Assembly (NCBI GenBank): GCA_016124855.1
Contig: WGMX01000043.1
Coordinates: 1 to 64,000 of the forward strand
Direction: 5' to 3'
Source of the DNA: Anaerolineaceae bacterium
Lineage (GTDB): Bacteria; Chloroflexota; Anaerolineae; Aggregatilineales; Phototrophicaceae
Length of the DNA stretch: 64,000 bases
Positions 25,938-34,929 of the stretch are shown piece after piece. A program made the position numbers and the translations under genes. The stretch's first letter is position 1. Each line of letters begins with the position of its first letter. A model generated the notes under the pieces. It was not told the origin of the DNA. It did no database searches and saw nothing but the letters and a program-made list of their open reading frames with translations.

Positions 25938-27197
25938 TTATAAGAAACGTAATGTTGGGTTTTGTAAGATACGTTCCAGCGCCTCGGCGGCTTTTTCGGC
26001 TCCGCCTAGCGCGGCGAAATCGGCGGCAAGTTGGCGGGCAGTCGCTTGCACAGTGGCATCTTTAGTAAGCGCGGTTGCGCCTTCTAATAATGCGCCGTGT
26101 CGTACTTCATGCGCCGTGAGATTGAAGCCGACTTTAGCCTGTGCGATGCGGCGGGCGTTGCCTCTCTGATCGGCGGCGTGTGGCACAGCCATTTGTGGGA
26201 TGCCGTGAATGACTGCCGCGTGGGTTGTTCCCATACCGCCGTGATGAATCATCAATCGTGTGCGCGGCAGCACATGGTCAAAAGGAATCCAATTGAGTAA
26301 ACGTGTGTTGGGCGGCAAGGCAGCTTTAAGTTCAGCCTTTTTGTCCGGCTCGATGGGATTTCGTCCGATGACCACTATCGGAACGTATCGTAACCGTGCA
26401 ACGGCTTGTGCTGCCCATGCGAAGAAACCCAAATCGCCAGTAAATACACTGCCGAGGGTGATTAACGCTAAAGGTTGATTCGTTGGAATATCGGTTAGCC
26501 ATGTCGGTGGGGTATCGGTTGGCGCAGTTGGGATGCCGCCAACGAATAAAGTTTGTGGCAGTATATTTTCGCTGTCGGCTTGATACCAATAATCACTGAA
26601 GTAGCTAATATGTAAGTGCGGGCTGATGATCGAAGGTGTCGGCCCGCTGGAAAAGTTTACGCCATTAAGATTGAAGCGCTCACTCAAGCGGGTGATGCGC
26701 TCGCGGCTGGTATTCCCCAATGTTTTTTGAACTGGAAACAGATAATCATCATTGAGTTCGCGTTGGGCAGGCCATCCACAAACCGCTAAAGGGATGCTTA
26801 AGGCTTCCGCAGCCAGCGCGGCAGCAGTCAAAAATGGATCGGTAACGATGAGATCCGGTTTGCCGATTTCGCCAGCCATATCCAACATGCACTGTGCCGC
26901 CTCGCCCACCAAGTCCTCACTCATCCATGTATCCAGCGCTCGTTGGTAACGGAGCATGACCGCTTGGGCAGGCGGGACGCTGGTCAAGTCAGGAGCAGGC
27001 GGCGGAGGCCATAGCCAGCCAGTCCGTTTTAGCGGCTGGAATCTTATTCCAGAGGCAGCGACAGTGTTCGCAATGGGCAATTCGCTAAGCCATAAGACAT
27101 CGTGATTCCGTTGTCTTAATGCTTGTGCCGTCTTAAGGAATCCGCCCCAATCAAGATGGCCATGAAGAGGGGCAGAGATAAACCAGAATTTTGCCAT
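25938..27197 (-). CDS. UDP-glycosyltransferase-like protein (GT1/MGT family)
   Basis: Protein of 419 residues with a GT-B fold. The N-terminal FISAPLHGHLDWGGFLKTA corresponds to the family's acceptor-side glycine/histidine region. The donor-binding C-terminal region reads IHHGGMGTTHAAVIHGIPQMAVPHAADQ, the classical HGG–D/Q motif of macrolide/UGT glycosyltransferases. It likely transfers a sugar from a nucleotide donor to a small hydrophobic acceptor. The ribosome-binding site is poor. It precedes the TPR gene in the same direction with a 52-base gap. Acceptor and donor are unknown. Confidence 0.8.
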   Translation of the reverse strand: MAKFWFISAPLHGHLDWGGFLKTAQALRQRNHDVLWLSELPIANTVAASGIRFQPLKRTGWLWPPPPAPDLTSVPPAQAVMLRYQRALDTWMSEDLVGEAAQCMLDMAGEIGKPDLIVTDPFLTAAALAAEALSIPLAVCGWPAQRELNDDYLFPVQKTLGNTSRERITRLSERFNLNGVNFSSGPTPSIISPHLHISYFSDYWYQADSENILPQTLFVGGIPTAPTDTPPTWLTDIPTNQPLALITLGSVFTGDLGFFAWAAQAVARLRYVPIVVIGRNPIEPDKKAELKAALPPNTRLLNWIPFDHVLPRTRLMIHHGGMGTTHAAVIHGIPQMAVPHAADQRGNARRIAQAKVGFNLTAHEVRHGALLEGATALTKDATVQATARQLAADFAALGGAEKAAEALERILQNPTLRFL

Positions 27198-27401
27198 GTT
27201 AGTGATCGATTCGATTGATAATGATTGATGGTTCAGACACCATATTTTGAGGCTGTTTCGGCTGATGATCTAGGCCAAAAGTTACAATTTGTGAAGTTTT
27301 AATTAATTTTGGTAAATTGCTGCAATCTTAACGATTGAAATGAAAACATCCATATAAGATTAAGACAGAGTTGATTATCTGATTATAGCGAGGGCGAAAT
27401 T

Positions 27402-27611
27402 ATGGCTTGGTTCACTCCTACACCAATGGAAATCTCGGCAATCGAACAAATTGAAACGGCATTTCATGACGATAGTTTAACCGAGAATCAACGTCAGGGT
27501 TTAATCGAACAACTGTGGGTTCGCTTGGAACGTGCTCATGGTAGTAAAGTTCTCAGCCTTGTTTCCCCCGAAGGTGCAGTGATCGAGCGCCCGTTTCGTA
27601 CAGAGGCTTAA
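27402..27611 (+). CDS. Small protein, unknown
   Basis: Protein of 69 residues, soluble and mildly acidic, with a central amphipathic helix (TENQRQGLIEQLWVRLERA) and a strand-rich C-terminus. No family is recognized. GAGGG is placed eight bases before the ATG. It lies alone between two leftward genes and ends two bases before the convergent TPR gene stop. A role cannot be inferred. Confidence 0.55.
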   Translation: MAWFTPTPMEISAIEQIETAFHDDSLTENQRQGLIEQLWVRLERAHGSKVLSLVSPEGAVIERPFRTEA

Positions 27612-27613
27612 TC

Positions 27614-29782
27614 TTAATTATTCATATTCAACCAAGCTGGCTTAATAGTGGCCTGCGGCGCCCGCAAAATCGTGAATAATTTTTGCGCATCGTACCAAAG
27701 GCTGCCAGCTTGCTCAGGATTACCTAGTGCAGCCTGCTGCTGACTATATACTGCCAATGCTTCGGCTTGAAGACGACGCATATCGGCCTTCCGTGCAAGT
27801 GTTACCGCCTCTTCCAACCACACGCCGCAATCGGCAGGTTTTTCTAATTCCAATGATATTTGTGATAAGCCTGTCAATGCACGAATAGTTAATTCCACAT
27901 CGTTATTTGCTCGTCCTTGCTCTAAGACCACTTCGTAAATCACTTGAGCTTCATCGGCGCGATGTAAGCCGTTCAAACTCGCGGCGCGGCTGAGATTAAT
28001 CACATGCTGCCAGTGGGGTTTGTTCAGGGGTTCGACCAATGCTGCCGCTTCTTGATGATAGGTTAGTCCTTTTTCATAATTTCCTAAATTGTCGTACGCT
28101 AAACCCAAATTGTCAGTCTGGATGGCAGCTTGTAAATTTAGTCCGAGGTTTTTGCTGAGACGCAAAGCGTATTCCAACATCGACAGCGCTTGTTCATGCC
28201 GGCCTGTCGCCAATAAAAACCAACCATAATTGCCACGACGTGTCGCTTCAGCGGTTTCATTATTCATTCTGCGGGCAATGGCAATCGCTTCATTGAAGAA
28301 CGAGTCAGCAGAGTCCATATCCCCTTGGTCGGCATAGGCCGTTGCCGCATTGGCAAGGACGAGACCGCGCGTTTCCCAATCTTCTTTGAGGTTACTGAGG
28401 AGCATTAATGCCTCTTCGTAGTCCTTCAATGCGCGTTGACCTTGCCCGATAAATTTGCGTGCAGCCGCCAGATCGCAGTACAGGCGGGCCACTTGTGATG
28501 TTTGGCGTTCAGCTTCATAAATCGTGAGCGCAGATGACCACTCGCGAATGGCGTCGCTCATTTTTTGGCGGCTAGCAAAAAATAGTCCCAAATCACGGGA
28601 CGCTTGGGCAGCTTCAATTTGGTTGTCATTTTGTTCGGCGCGCGCAATGGCTTTGCGATAGGCCATGACAGCACTTTCTTCTTCGCCAAGTTCCACGTGG
28701 GCGGCGGCCAGATTGCGAACCACGTCCGTTTCGGTAAATGTGACGGGTTGAACGTTGTTTTGCGTAATCACGTGGGCAGCTCGGTTGAGATGGGTAATTG
28801 CTTTTGCGTAATCTTTTTTGGCAGTTAGCGTGATTCCCATCAGCGTGTCAGCCTGAAGCGCAGCCCGTTCGTCTTGCGGTATGTCAGATGCAACATTTGC
28901 AGCCCGTTTAGCATATTCAAGCGCGTCGTCATATTGCTGAAGATTGAGACAGGTTTTGACGATGAGCGTTAAGGCATTTATGTAATCGCCTGCCTGATCT
29001 TTAATGTCAAATAACGCCAGACTTTCTTCAAGATATTGGAATGCTTCTTGACTTTGACCATTGTTCAATGCGCGTTCAGCTAGAGCAACGCTCCATTGGC
29101 GTTCGTAGCGTTTATAACCGGTTTGCTTGGCAAGCCTGAGCGCCCGTTCCAGAAGCTGCTGACCTTCGACTTCCTGTCCACTGATAATCAATGCTTGGCC
29201 CAAACGACCGACAAATAAACTGCTGAGTTCAAGATCACTCGCTTGGTTAAGCTTGGGGAGCGCTTCTCGCAGCAAGCGAACCGCATAGCTGGCATTGTTT
29301 TCATGGAGATAAACTTCCGCAAGATAACCAAGTGCGCGACCTTCGGCACCTGACGAGCGAACAGTACGTGCCATTTCTACCGCGCTGTCATACTTGGTTT
29401 GTGCCAATTTCCAGTCGTCTTGTTTTTGCGCCAAGGTTCCCTGACCAATGAGAATATAGGCCATTTGTATCCGCTGGCGGGTTTCTTGCGCCGTCTGGAA
29501 AGTCCTTTCCAGTAACGCGGTCGCTTCATCGTAACGGTGTAAATAGCCATAAATCTCAGCTTGATTAAGGGCGACGATCGCCATTGAGCTGGCATCCCCC
29601 GAGCTAACCGCAAGCTGCATGGCAGAAGTTAGGGCTTCAATCGCAGCGGCGTAATTTTCGGCTCGTTTAAGGCGTTGACCAGCATCCAGAGCATCTTTGA
29701 GTGCATTGGGTTCGGGACGGTTTGGATAACGGGTGGGGGGGTGTCCAGCGGCCCGACGTTTCAGTTCGTTGAAAAAATCCAT
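27614..29782 (-). CDS. Large TPR-repeat protein
   Basis: Protein of 722 residues made almost entirely of TPR units, about fifteen by eye. Examples are RAENYAAAIEALTSAMQLA, DLGLFFASRQKMSDAIREW and NLGNYEKGLTYHQEAAALV. It has no signal peptide and no catalytic domain. Such long TPR arrays bind partner proteins or peptides. The repeat style is like the C-terminal part of NB-ARC–TPR regulators, but no ATPase or HTH is attached. GGAAT precedes the ATG. It lies downstream of gdhA in the same direction, separated by a terminator, so it is its own unit. Confidence 0.75.
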   Translation of the reverse strand: MDFFNELKRRAAGHPPTRYPNRPEPNALKDALDAGQRLKRAENYAAAIEALTSAMQLAVSSGDASSMAIVALNQAEIYGYLHRYDEATALLERTFQTAQETRQRIQMAYILIGQGTLAQKQDDWKLAQTKYDSAVEMARTVRSSGAEGRALGYLAEVYLHENNASYAVRLLREALPKLNQASDLELSSLFVGRLGQALIISGQEVEGQQLLERALRLAKQTGYKRYERQWSVALAERALNNGQSQEAFQYLEESLALFDIKDQAGDYINALTLIVKTCLNLQQYDDALEYAKRAANVASDIPQDERAALQADTLMGITLTAKKDYAKAITHLNRAAHVITQNNVQPVTFTETDVVRNLAAAHVELGEEESAVMAYRKAIARAEQNDNQIEAAQASRDLGLFFASRQKMSDAIREWSSALTIYEAERQTSQVARLYCDLAAARKFIGQGQRALKDYEEALMLLSNLKEDWETRGLVLANAATAYADQGDMDSADSFFNEAIAIARRMNNETAEATRRGNYGWFLLATGRHEQALSMLEYALRLSKNLGLNLQAAIQTDNLGLAYDNLGNYEKGLTYHQEAAALVEPLNKPHWQHVINLSRAASLNGLHRADEAQVIYEVVLEQGRANNDVELTIRALTGLSQISLELEKPADCGVWLEEAVTLARKADMRRLQAEALAVYSQQQAALGNPEQAGSLWYDAQKLFTILRAPQATIKPAWLNMNN

Positions 29783-29865
29783 CGATATTCCATTGTGTAA
29801 TGAGATCGTAATCCTATTGTATCGGTGAATGATTAGAAAAAGATAATTACGGGAGAATATCCCAC

Positions 29866-29897
29866 AAATAAAACGGACGTACCCGAAAGCACGCCCG
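29866..29897 (-). terminator. Intrinsic terminator of gdhA
   Basis: On the minus strand the arms 29897–29891 and 29880–29874 form a seven-base stem with one G·T pair, followed by TTTTATTT. It lies 30 bases after the gdhA stop. Confidence 0.75.
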
Positions 29898-29927
29898 CTG
29901 ATTGATTATCCGAAGGTAGTCGAAATC

Positions 29928-31220
29928 TTAGGGGTAGAAGCCACGAGTCAGCAGCGCATCACCCACCCGTTGGATAGCGGTCATCTGTGCAGCCGTTCGC
30001 AAATCGACATTGTGCTTTTCAGCGGTTGCGACGGTCGCGTCATAACTGCGAACTAAAATCCGTTCCAGTTGGCGGAAAACTTCTTCTTTATCCCAGAAGA
30101 ATTCCTGCAAACCTTGTACCCATTCGAAATAAGAAACAATCACACCGCCTGCGTTGGCCAAAATATCTGGCACGAGGACGATACCACGATCATTGATAAT
30201 ATCGTCGGCTTCAGTGGTCGTCGGGCCATTCGCACCCTCGACGATGAGTTTGGTTCGTAGGTGTGAGGCGTTATGCTCGGTAATTTGGCCTTCCATTGCA
30301 GCGGGGATTAAGACATCGCAAGGGAGCGTAAGCAGCTCCGAATTGGTAACTGTATCGCCGCCTCTAAATCCGGCCAGTGTTTTGTGCTCATCCATCCACG
30401 CACGAGCCGCCGGAATATCAATGCCGTTTGGATTATGCAGTCCACCGTCAATATCGCTAATGCCGATGACCTTGAAGCCTAATTCGTAAGCATGCATCGC
30501 CGCATGTGAGCCGACATTCCCAAAACCTTGGATAACAACTTTGACATCGCTGTTGTTAATCATGCCCATCCGGTCGAGTGCTTCCACCATCGTTATGATG
30601 ACCCCTCGGCCTGTTGCTTCATTACGACCTTGACTGCCGCCAATATTAATGGGCTTGCCTGTCACGACTGCACGGGCCGCGTAACCCACAGTCATACTAT
30701 AGGTGTCCATAATCCATGCCATTTCCTGTGGGCCAGTTCCCATATCAGGGGCAGGAATATCCGAATGGGGACTAATGAGTGGCAGTAATTCCGAGGCATA
30801 ACGGCGTGTAAGACTTTCCCGTTCCCTCAGGGTCAGTGATTTGGGGTCTACCAGCACACCACCTTTTGCTCCACCGTAGGGCAGCCCGACCAGTGAACAT
30901 TTCCAAGTCATCAGCATGGCCAGTGCACGAACTTCATTTAATGTCACATTCGTGCTGTAACGGATGCCACCTTTGCACGGCCCCATCACTGTGCTGTGAT
31001 GAACCCGATAACCGGTAAACATCTCAATCTTGCCATTTTCATGGCGAACCGGAAAGTTAACCGTAAATTCTCGCTGCGGCCAGCGCATATATTCCACTAC
31101 ATTTTCGTCTAAAGTCAGTTTGCTGACAGCTCGATCATACTGCGTCAAAGCATTTTCGTAGGCGCTCGGGGCCAGTTCCAATGAGTGCTGCAATTGGCTG
31201 TGGTTCATTGATACGACCAT
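29928..31220 (-). CDS. gdhA: Glutamate dehydrogenase
   Basis: Glu/Leu/Phe/Val dehydrogenase family protein of 430 residues that interconverts glutamate and 2-oxoglutarate with ammonium. The substrate site is GGAKGGVLVDPKSL with the catalytic Lys, preceded by the family strand MGPCKGGIRYS. The NAD(P) Rossmann motif is IQGFGNVGSHAA, and IPAAMEGQITEHN and NAGGVIVSYFEW follow as expected. The ATG has GGAGAG at five to six bases. Two AGTATA-type palindromes lie 59–100 bases upstream, which may be regulatory. It is probably a monocistronic unit ending at the terminator at 29866. Confidence 0.93.
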   Translation of the reverse strand: MVVSMNHSQLQHSLELAPSAYENALTQYDRAVSKLTLDENVVEYMRWPQREFTVNFPVRHENGKIEMFTGYRVHHSTVMGPCKGGIRYSTNVTLNEVRALAMLMTWKCSLVGLPYGGAKGGVLVDPKSLTLRERESLTRRYASELLPLISPHSDIPAPDMGTGPQEMAWIMDTYSMTVGYAARAVVTGKPINIGGSQGRNEATGRGVIITMVEALDRMGMINNSDVKVVIQGFGNVGSHAAMHAYELGFKVIGISDIDGGLHNPNGIDIPAARAWMDEHKTLAGFRGGDTVTNSELLTLPCDVLIPAAMEGQITEHNASHLRTKLIVEGANGPTTTEADDIINDRGIVLVPDILANAGGVIVSYFEWVQGLQEFFWDKEEVFRQLERILVRSYDATVATAEKHNVDLRTAAQMTAIQRVGDALLTRGFYP

Positions 31221-31278
31221 ATACTCTCCTCAGACCGGGGAATTCCGGTTCTTGCAAAACTATCTAAAAGAAAGCTCT

Positions 31279-31320
31279 CTATACTGTTTAGTATAGCTGA
31301 AAGCCTATAGAAGTATACTT
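31279..31320. promoter_or_regulatory. Pair of AGTATA-type palindromes upstream of gdhA
   Basis: CTATACT-gttt-AGTATAG (31279–31296) is a perfect seven-base inverted repeat, and AAGTATACTT (31311–31320) is a perfect ten-base palindrome sharing the same half-site. Two related sites 30 bases apart suggest binding of a dimeric regulator. Confidence 0.4.
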
Positions 31321-31672
31321 AAAAATTCCTAAAATTGGGTAAATTTAACAATGTTTTATCGTATAAATCGCCCAAACTAACAAAACGCTCATCTTTATTA
31401 TCGCCTATCTGAGCATTCGGTTGGTAGGACATCTACTGAATTTCTGATACATAAGCTCAGATTGCAATTGCCTTGACAGATTATGACCGTGATACATCTG
31501 CCGTTTTCCTCGTTTAGTTATCATTGGAACGATGGAATTCGGGTCATTGCCAATAAGGTTATCTTGAACAACGATGAGTCAAATTCAATAAGAATTAGAT
31601 GTGGCGCGTGCTATTGCGGAGTTATTATTCTGTGCAGATCGAATAGGTTTTTGGAATATTATGTTGACATAA

Positions 31673-31697
31673 TAAGGCGAGTTTCATACTCGCCTTA
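31673..31697 (-). terminator. Hairpin downstream of uvrA
   Basis: A ten-base perfect stem (31673–31682 with 31688–31697) with a five-base loop starts 13 bases after the uvrA stop. The T-run is weak (ATTAT), but position and strength support termination. Confidence 0.6.
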
Positions 31698-31709
31698 AGA
31701 TAATCGTTG

Positions 31710-34616
31710 CTATGCCGGTTCGGGTTGAGCCAGATAAGGTTTGAGAAATTGCCCGGTATAACTGTTATCGATTTGCGCGACATCTTCCGGCGTACCTATG
31801 GCGATAACCTGACCGCCCGCATCTCCTCCCTCAGGGCCAAGATCAATTAGCCAATCGGCCACTTTGATGATGTCAAGATTATGCTCGATCACCAGCACCG
31901 TGTTGCCATTATCGACCAACTGCTGCAAAACTTCGATTAGCCGTTTAACGTCAGCAGCATGTAAACCAGTCGAAGGCTCATCCAGAATATAGAGAGTTTG
32001 CCCTGTCGCCCGTTTGGATAATTCACGGCTGAGTTTGATGCGTTGTGCTTCACCACCGCTCAGTGTGGTCGCAGGCTGACCGATGCGGATATAACCCAGT
32101 CCGACTGCTTGTAGTGTATCCAGTTTAGTCTTAATCACCGGAATGTTCTCGAAGAATTCCAAACCTTCGGTCACAGTCATATCCAGTACATCAGCGATGC
32201 TCTTGCCCTTGTACTTCACCTGCAACGTTTCACGGTTGAAGCGTGTACCATGACACACATCGCACTCGACATAGATGTCGGGTAGGAACTGCATCTCAAT
32301 TTTAAGCTGACCTTGACCTTCGCAGTTTTCACAGCGTCCGCCCTTAACATTGAAGCTGAAGCGTCCGGCGGTATAACCCCGAATTTTGCTTTCAGGCAGT
32401 TCAGTGAACAGACTGCGAATAGCATCAAACATCTTGGTGTATGTACCGGGGTTGCTGCGCGGAGTGCGCCCGATGGGACTTTGATCAATATTGATGATTT
32501 TATCGACTTGGTCGATGCCTTCAATTGTGTCATGTAGGCCGGGACGTTCCTTGCTGCCGTTAATCACCTGCGCCACTCGGTTGTAGATGATGTCAGTCAT
32601 CAACGTGCTTTTACCGCTGCCGCTGACTCCCGTCAAACACACCATCTTGCCCAATGGAATATCCACATCAATGTTCTTGAGATTATTTTCTCGCGCCCCT
32701 TTAACAGTGATAGATTTGCCGTTACCGGGACGTCGCTGCTCGGGTATGTCAATCCGCAGCCGACCGGAAAGATACGCACCGGTCAGACTGTCTTTGACTT
32801 TCATGACTTGCTTGGGCGTACCTTCTGCCATGATGCGCCCGCCGTATTCACCCGCACCCGGCCCAAGGTCAATCAACCAGTCAGCCATACGCATGGTTTC
32901 TTCGTCATGTTCAACCACGAGCAGGGTATTACCGAGATCACGCATTTCGACCAGTGTACTAATCAACTTGGCGTTATCACGCTGATGCAAACCGATTGAG
33001 GGTTCATCCAGTACATAAAGGACACCGGTTAAGCGGCTGCCGATTTGCGTTGCTAATCGAATGCGCTGTGCCTCACCACCGCTCAGCGAACCTGCCGAGC
33101 GTGACAAACTCAGATAGTTCAAGCCAACGTTGTTCAAGAAGCCTACACGCGCTTCAATTTCCTTAAGAATCTGGTAGGCGATTTGCTGATCACGCTCATT
33201 GAGCTTAGCTTGCTGACCATCAATGCCGCGCAGTCCGTTTACCCATTTTAGAAGTTCACCAACGGGCAGCAGTGTGACATCATAAATTGAAGTGTCAATG
33301 ACGGTGACTGCTAGCGCTTCAGGACGCAAGCGCTTGCCACCGCAGGTCTGGCACGGCACTTTTGCCATATAAGCTTCGAACGCTTCGCGCATCCCGTCGG
33401 ATTGGGTTTCCCGATAGCGGCGAGCCATATTGTTAATCACGCCTTCAAAAGCGGTAGTATATTCACGGTAGTCACCGCGTGCATTAGCGTAGCGCAGCCG
33501 GACTTTTTGCCCATTTGTACCGTACAGAATGATACGCTTGGCTTCTTCAGAAAGACTGCGCCACGGCGTATCCATCTTAAATTTATAGACATCTGCCAAC
33601 CCGCGCATGATGCCCGAACCCCAACTGGTATCATCTTCGAAGTTCCAGCCGTTGCCATTGACCGCGCCCTGCGCCAGACTCAAATCGGGATTTGGCACGA
33701 CCAATTCAGGATCGAACTCCAAGCGGAAACCGAGACCCTGACAATCCGGACAAGCGCCTTTAGGGGTATTGAAGCTGAAGCTGCGGGGTTCGATTTCGGG
33801 AATGCTTCCATGTCCATTCACACAGGCCAACAGTTCACTGTATAGCGTATCGGTCGCCGGCGTGTTGCTCAGGTTGTTAATGATGACAACCCCTTCGCCG
33901 ATTTCGAGCGCCGTTTCGATAGCATCGGTTAAGCGACTTTCCGCGCCGCGTGCTTCCTCACTACTGGGGTCGTCGTATTTGCGAACAATGAGACGGTCAA
34001 CCACGACTTCTATGTTATGGATGACGTAGCGGTCAATAGAGATGTCATCGCTCAGTTCGCGCAGTTCTCCATCGACCCGAACTCGCGCGAAACCGCCCTT
34101 ACGAACATCTTCAAAGACTTTTTCGTGTGTGCCTTTGCGTCCTTTAATGATCGGTGCAAGTACTTGGATACGTGTCCCGTCATCCAGTTTTTGGACTTCA
34201 TCCACGATTTGTTGCGCGCTCTGCGCTTCGACCTTCGCACCACAGATAGGGCAGTGTGGCACACCGATACGGGCATAGAGCAGACGTAAGTAGTCATATA
34301 TTTCAGTGACGGTGCCAACCGTCGAGCGTGGATTTTGGCTAACGCCTCTTTGGTCAATGGATACTGCCGGACTCAAGCCCTCAATCTGGTCAACGTCTGG
34401 TTTTTCCATCTGGCCGAGGAACTGGCGGGCATAAGCGCTCAGGCTTTCCACATACCGGCGCTGTCCTTCAGCAAAAATGGTATCAAATGCTAAGGATGAC
34501 TTGCCGGAACCCGAAAGCCCGGTGATAACCACCAATTTGTTACGGGGAATCTCGACATCAATATTCTTCAGATTATGTTCGCGCGCACCGCGCACTACAA
34601 TCTTATCTTGTGTCAT
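31710..34616 (-). CDS. uvrA: Excinuclease ABC subunit A
   Basis: UvrA of 968 residues, the damage-recognition ATPase of nucleotide excision repair. Both ABC cassettes are complete: Walker A TGLSGSGKSS near the N-terminus and TGVSGSGKST in the second half, with signatures LSGGEAQRI in each. Zinc-binding clusters are CPICG, CPDCQGLG with CQTCGGKRL, and CENCEGQG with CDVCHGT. The DNA-binding insert is present, and length fits the family. A promoter with a LexA-box-like site lies 43 bases upstream. It functions with UvrB and UvrC, not encoded here. Confidence 0.96.
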   Translation of the reverse strand: MTQDKIVVRGAREHNLKNIDVEIPRNKLVVITGLSGSGKSSLAFDTIFAEGQRRYVESLSAYARQFLGQMEKPDVDQIEGLSPAVSIDQRGVSQNPRSTVGTVTEIYDYLRLLYARIGVPHCPICGAKVEAQSAQQIVDEVQKLDDGTRIQVLAPIIKGRKGTHEKVFEDVRKGGFARVRVDGELRELSDDISIDRYVIHNIEVVVDRLIVRKYDDPSSEEARGAESRLTDAIETALEIGEGVVIINNLSNTPATDTLYSELLACVNGHGSIPEIEPRSFSFNTPKGACPDCQGLGFRLEFDPELVVPNPDLSLAQGAVNGNGWNFEDDTSWGSGIMRGLADVYKFKMDTPWRSLSEEAKRIILYGTNGQKVRLRYANARGDYREYTTAFEGVINNMARRYRETQSDGMREAFEAYMAKVPCQTCGGKRLRPEALAVTVIDTSIYDVTLLPVGELLKWVNGLRGIDGQQAKLNERDQQIAYQILKEIEARVGFLNNVGLNYLSLSRSAGSLSGGEAQRIRLATQIGSRLTGVLYVLDEPSIGLHQRDNAKLISTLVEMRDLGNTLLVVEHDEETMRMADWLIDLGPGAGEYGGRIMAEGTPKQVMKVKDSLTGAYLSGRLRIDIPEQRRPGNGKSITVKGARENNLKNIDVDIPLGKMVCLTGVSGSGKSTLMTDIIYNRVAQVINGSKERPGLHDTIEGIDQVDKIINIDQSPIGRTPRSNPGTYTKMFDAIRSLFTELPESKIRGYTAGRFSFNVKGGRCENCEGQGQLKIEMQFLPDIYVECDVCHGTRFNRETLQVKYKGKSIADVLDMTVTEGLEFFENIPVIKTKLDTLQAVGLGYIRIGQPATTLSGGEAQRIKLSRELSKRATGQTLYILDEPSTGLHAADVKRLIEVLQQLVDNGNTVLVIEHNLDIIKVADWLIDLGPEGGDAGGQVIAIGTPEDVAQIDNSYTGQFLKPYLAQPEPA

Positions 34617-34658
34617 GGGTCTGCCTATCGACTGTATTCAACACATGCGGAAGAGGAA

Positions 34659-34700
34659 GTACAAACGTTCTATTATACGAGGTAAGAGTATATGCTGCAA
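34659..34700 (-). promoter_or_regulatory. uvrA promoter with LexA-box-like site
   Basis: On the minus strand a perfect TATAAT (34677–34672) lies 17 bases from TTGCAG (34700–34695). Just downstream is GAACGTTTGTAC (34670–34659), one base from the GAAC-N4-GTTC box of Gram-positive-type LexA. SOS control of uvrA is known in many bacteria; here it is inferred. Confidence 0.45.
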
Positions 34701-34828
34701 GTGTTAGACTAACTCACTGGCGTATATATTACATTGACCTTAGATTAGAAATTAGCAAACCAGCCCGCTAAGTTCTCTAAAAAAGCTAAAATTCATTCAA
34801 TCCGACACAAGTTAGCCCGTATGTATAA

Positions 34829-34903
34829 GTGGGACGACGTTTAAATAGGCTACGCCTCACCCACACGGATGAGTTTTACGGTATAAATTGAGCCTGTAGG
34901 CTC
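34829..34903 (+). promoter_or_regulatory. Structured leader upstream of the permease
   Basis: GTGGG (34829–34833) pairs with CCCAC (34860–34864) around an inner AGGC-tac-GCCT hairpin, and GAGCC-tgta-GGCTC (34890–34903) follows, 27 bases before the start codon. A -10-like TATAAA at 34882 complicates the picture. It does not match a riboswitch class I know. Confidence 0.35.
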
Positions 34904-34929
34904 GATTTCATGTTTATAAGGATACTTGT

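Larger units (their letters stand above)
31221..31709. other. Intergenic region between gdhA start and uvrA end
   Basis: About 490 AT-rich bases. It contains the palindromes at 31279–31320 and the uvrA-side hairpin at 31673–31697. A 71-codon rightward frame at 31483–31698 runs into that hairpin and lacks a ribosome-binding site, so I do not call it a gene. Confidence 0.5.

Noticed and set aside
31483..31698. A 71-codon rightward frame after the gdhA promoter region
   Set aside because: No ribosome-binding site, and it runs into the uvrA-side hairpin.
34890..34903. A rho-independent terminator before the permease gene
   Set aside because: The stem is five bases and there is no T-run after it, so it is treated as part of a leader.
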